This document shows, in pieces, positions 63,966-64,000 of a DNA stretch of 64,000 nt. The position numbers and the translations under genes were made by a program. Positions within the stretch are counted from its first letter, which is position 1, and each line of letters starts with the position of its first letter. Under the pieces are notes generated by a model. It was not told the DNA's origin. It worked only from the letters and a program-made list of their open reading frames with translations, and did not search any database. This stretch comes from Rikenellaceae bacterium (lineage in GTDB: Bacteria > Bacteroidota > Bacteroidia > Bacteroidales > Rikenellaceae): positions 14,299-78,298 of the forward strand of contig JAJBUQ010000039.1 in assembly GCA_020860245.1 (NCBI GenBank), written 5' to 3'.

Positions 63966-64000
63966 ATGGAATCACAACCAAATATTGATGCGGAAATTGT
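63966..64000 (+). CDS. Partial gene at the window end
   Basis: An ATG at 63966 opens ESQPNIDAEI and runs off the end. An AACCCC...GGGTTTTT hairpin lies in its leader near 63934-63957. No product can be named. Confidence 0.4.
   Translation, partial: MESQPNIDAEI

Noticed and set aside
1..64000. CRISPR array or rRNA genes
   Set aside because: No regularly spaced direct repeats and no rRNA-like conserved stretches were seen.

Overview
The window looks like a chromosomal segment of a Bacteroidales-type member of the Bacteroidota. The signs are TAnnTTTG promoter boxes with upstream TTTG, type III glutamine synthetase (GlnN), AsnA, MtaB, a Bacteroidetes-type short histone H1-like protein, DUF4153, DUF3008, and lipoproteins with a Cys-Ser/Asn-Asp start. 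Neither of the two tRNA genes encodes CCA. No rRNA gene or CRISPR array is visible.

Region 1 (1-9,981) is mostly housekeeping. It holds an AraC regulator, a lipoprotein, a very unusual tRNA-Gly-like gene with a huge variable arm, fucO, and a minus-strand run prfA - YCII - pyrF - rex - ribF-like, followed by yqeY and an acidic membrane protein. Region 2 (10,038-24,480) is a nitrogen-assimilation block, all on the + strand: TorF-like outer-membrane protein, P-II protein, Amt, AsnA, GlnN, GltB, GltD and a long PurF-like amidophosphoribosyltransferase. Ammonium is taken up, sensed, and put into asparagine, glutamine and glutamate, then passed on to amide-dependent purine synthesis. Region 3 (24,521-36,476) holds DUF4153, a KamA-family radical-SAM frame with an in-frame TGA, an M20 peptidase, a tyrosine phosphatase lipoprotein, a structured ncRNA candidate, small proteins, and an AKR/ferredoxin pair. 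Region 4 (36,686-39,080) has a cobalamin riboswitch followed by eroded gene pieces (biotin-carrier head joined to carboxyltransferase tail) and then a two-part ThrE-type exporter.

Region 5 (39,146-46,958) is an AraC/TetR-controlled RND efflux operon (TolC, MFP, RND). The RND frame has an in-frame TAA and a small downstream gene has two frameshifts. Region 6 (47,091-58,878) is a genomic island beside tRNA-Leu(CAA). It is bounded by 22-bp near-identical direct repeats and carries a truncated tyrosine integrase, a D12 methyltransferase with an altered catalytic motif, DUF1848, an excisionase-like HTH, a MobC/relaxase pair, phage-type regulators and a compact structured-RNA candidate. Nested in it is a 3.25-kb IS1595-type transposon with 26-bp terminal inverted repeats and a perfect 8-bp target duplication. 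The transposon carries a lipoprotein gene and a gene split by a ten-base C run that looks phase-variable. Most mobility genes here are broken by one small lesion each.

Region 7 (58,889-64,000) returns to core genes: tRNA-Leu, mtaB, nspC, a zinc peptidase, tsaC, a thioesterase, a histone H1-like protein and a partial gene. The main novelties are the giant-variable-arm tRNA, the homopolymer-switched transposon cargo, the two structured RNA candidates, and the one-lesion-per-gene pattern of the accessory regions.
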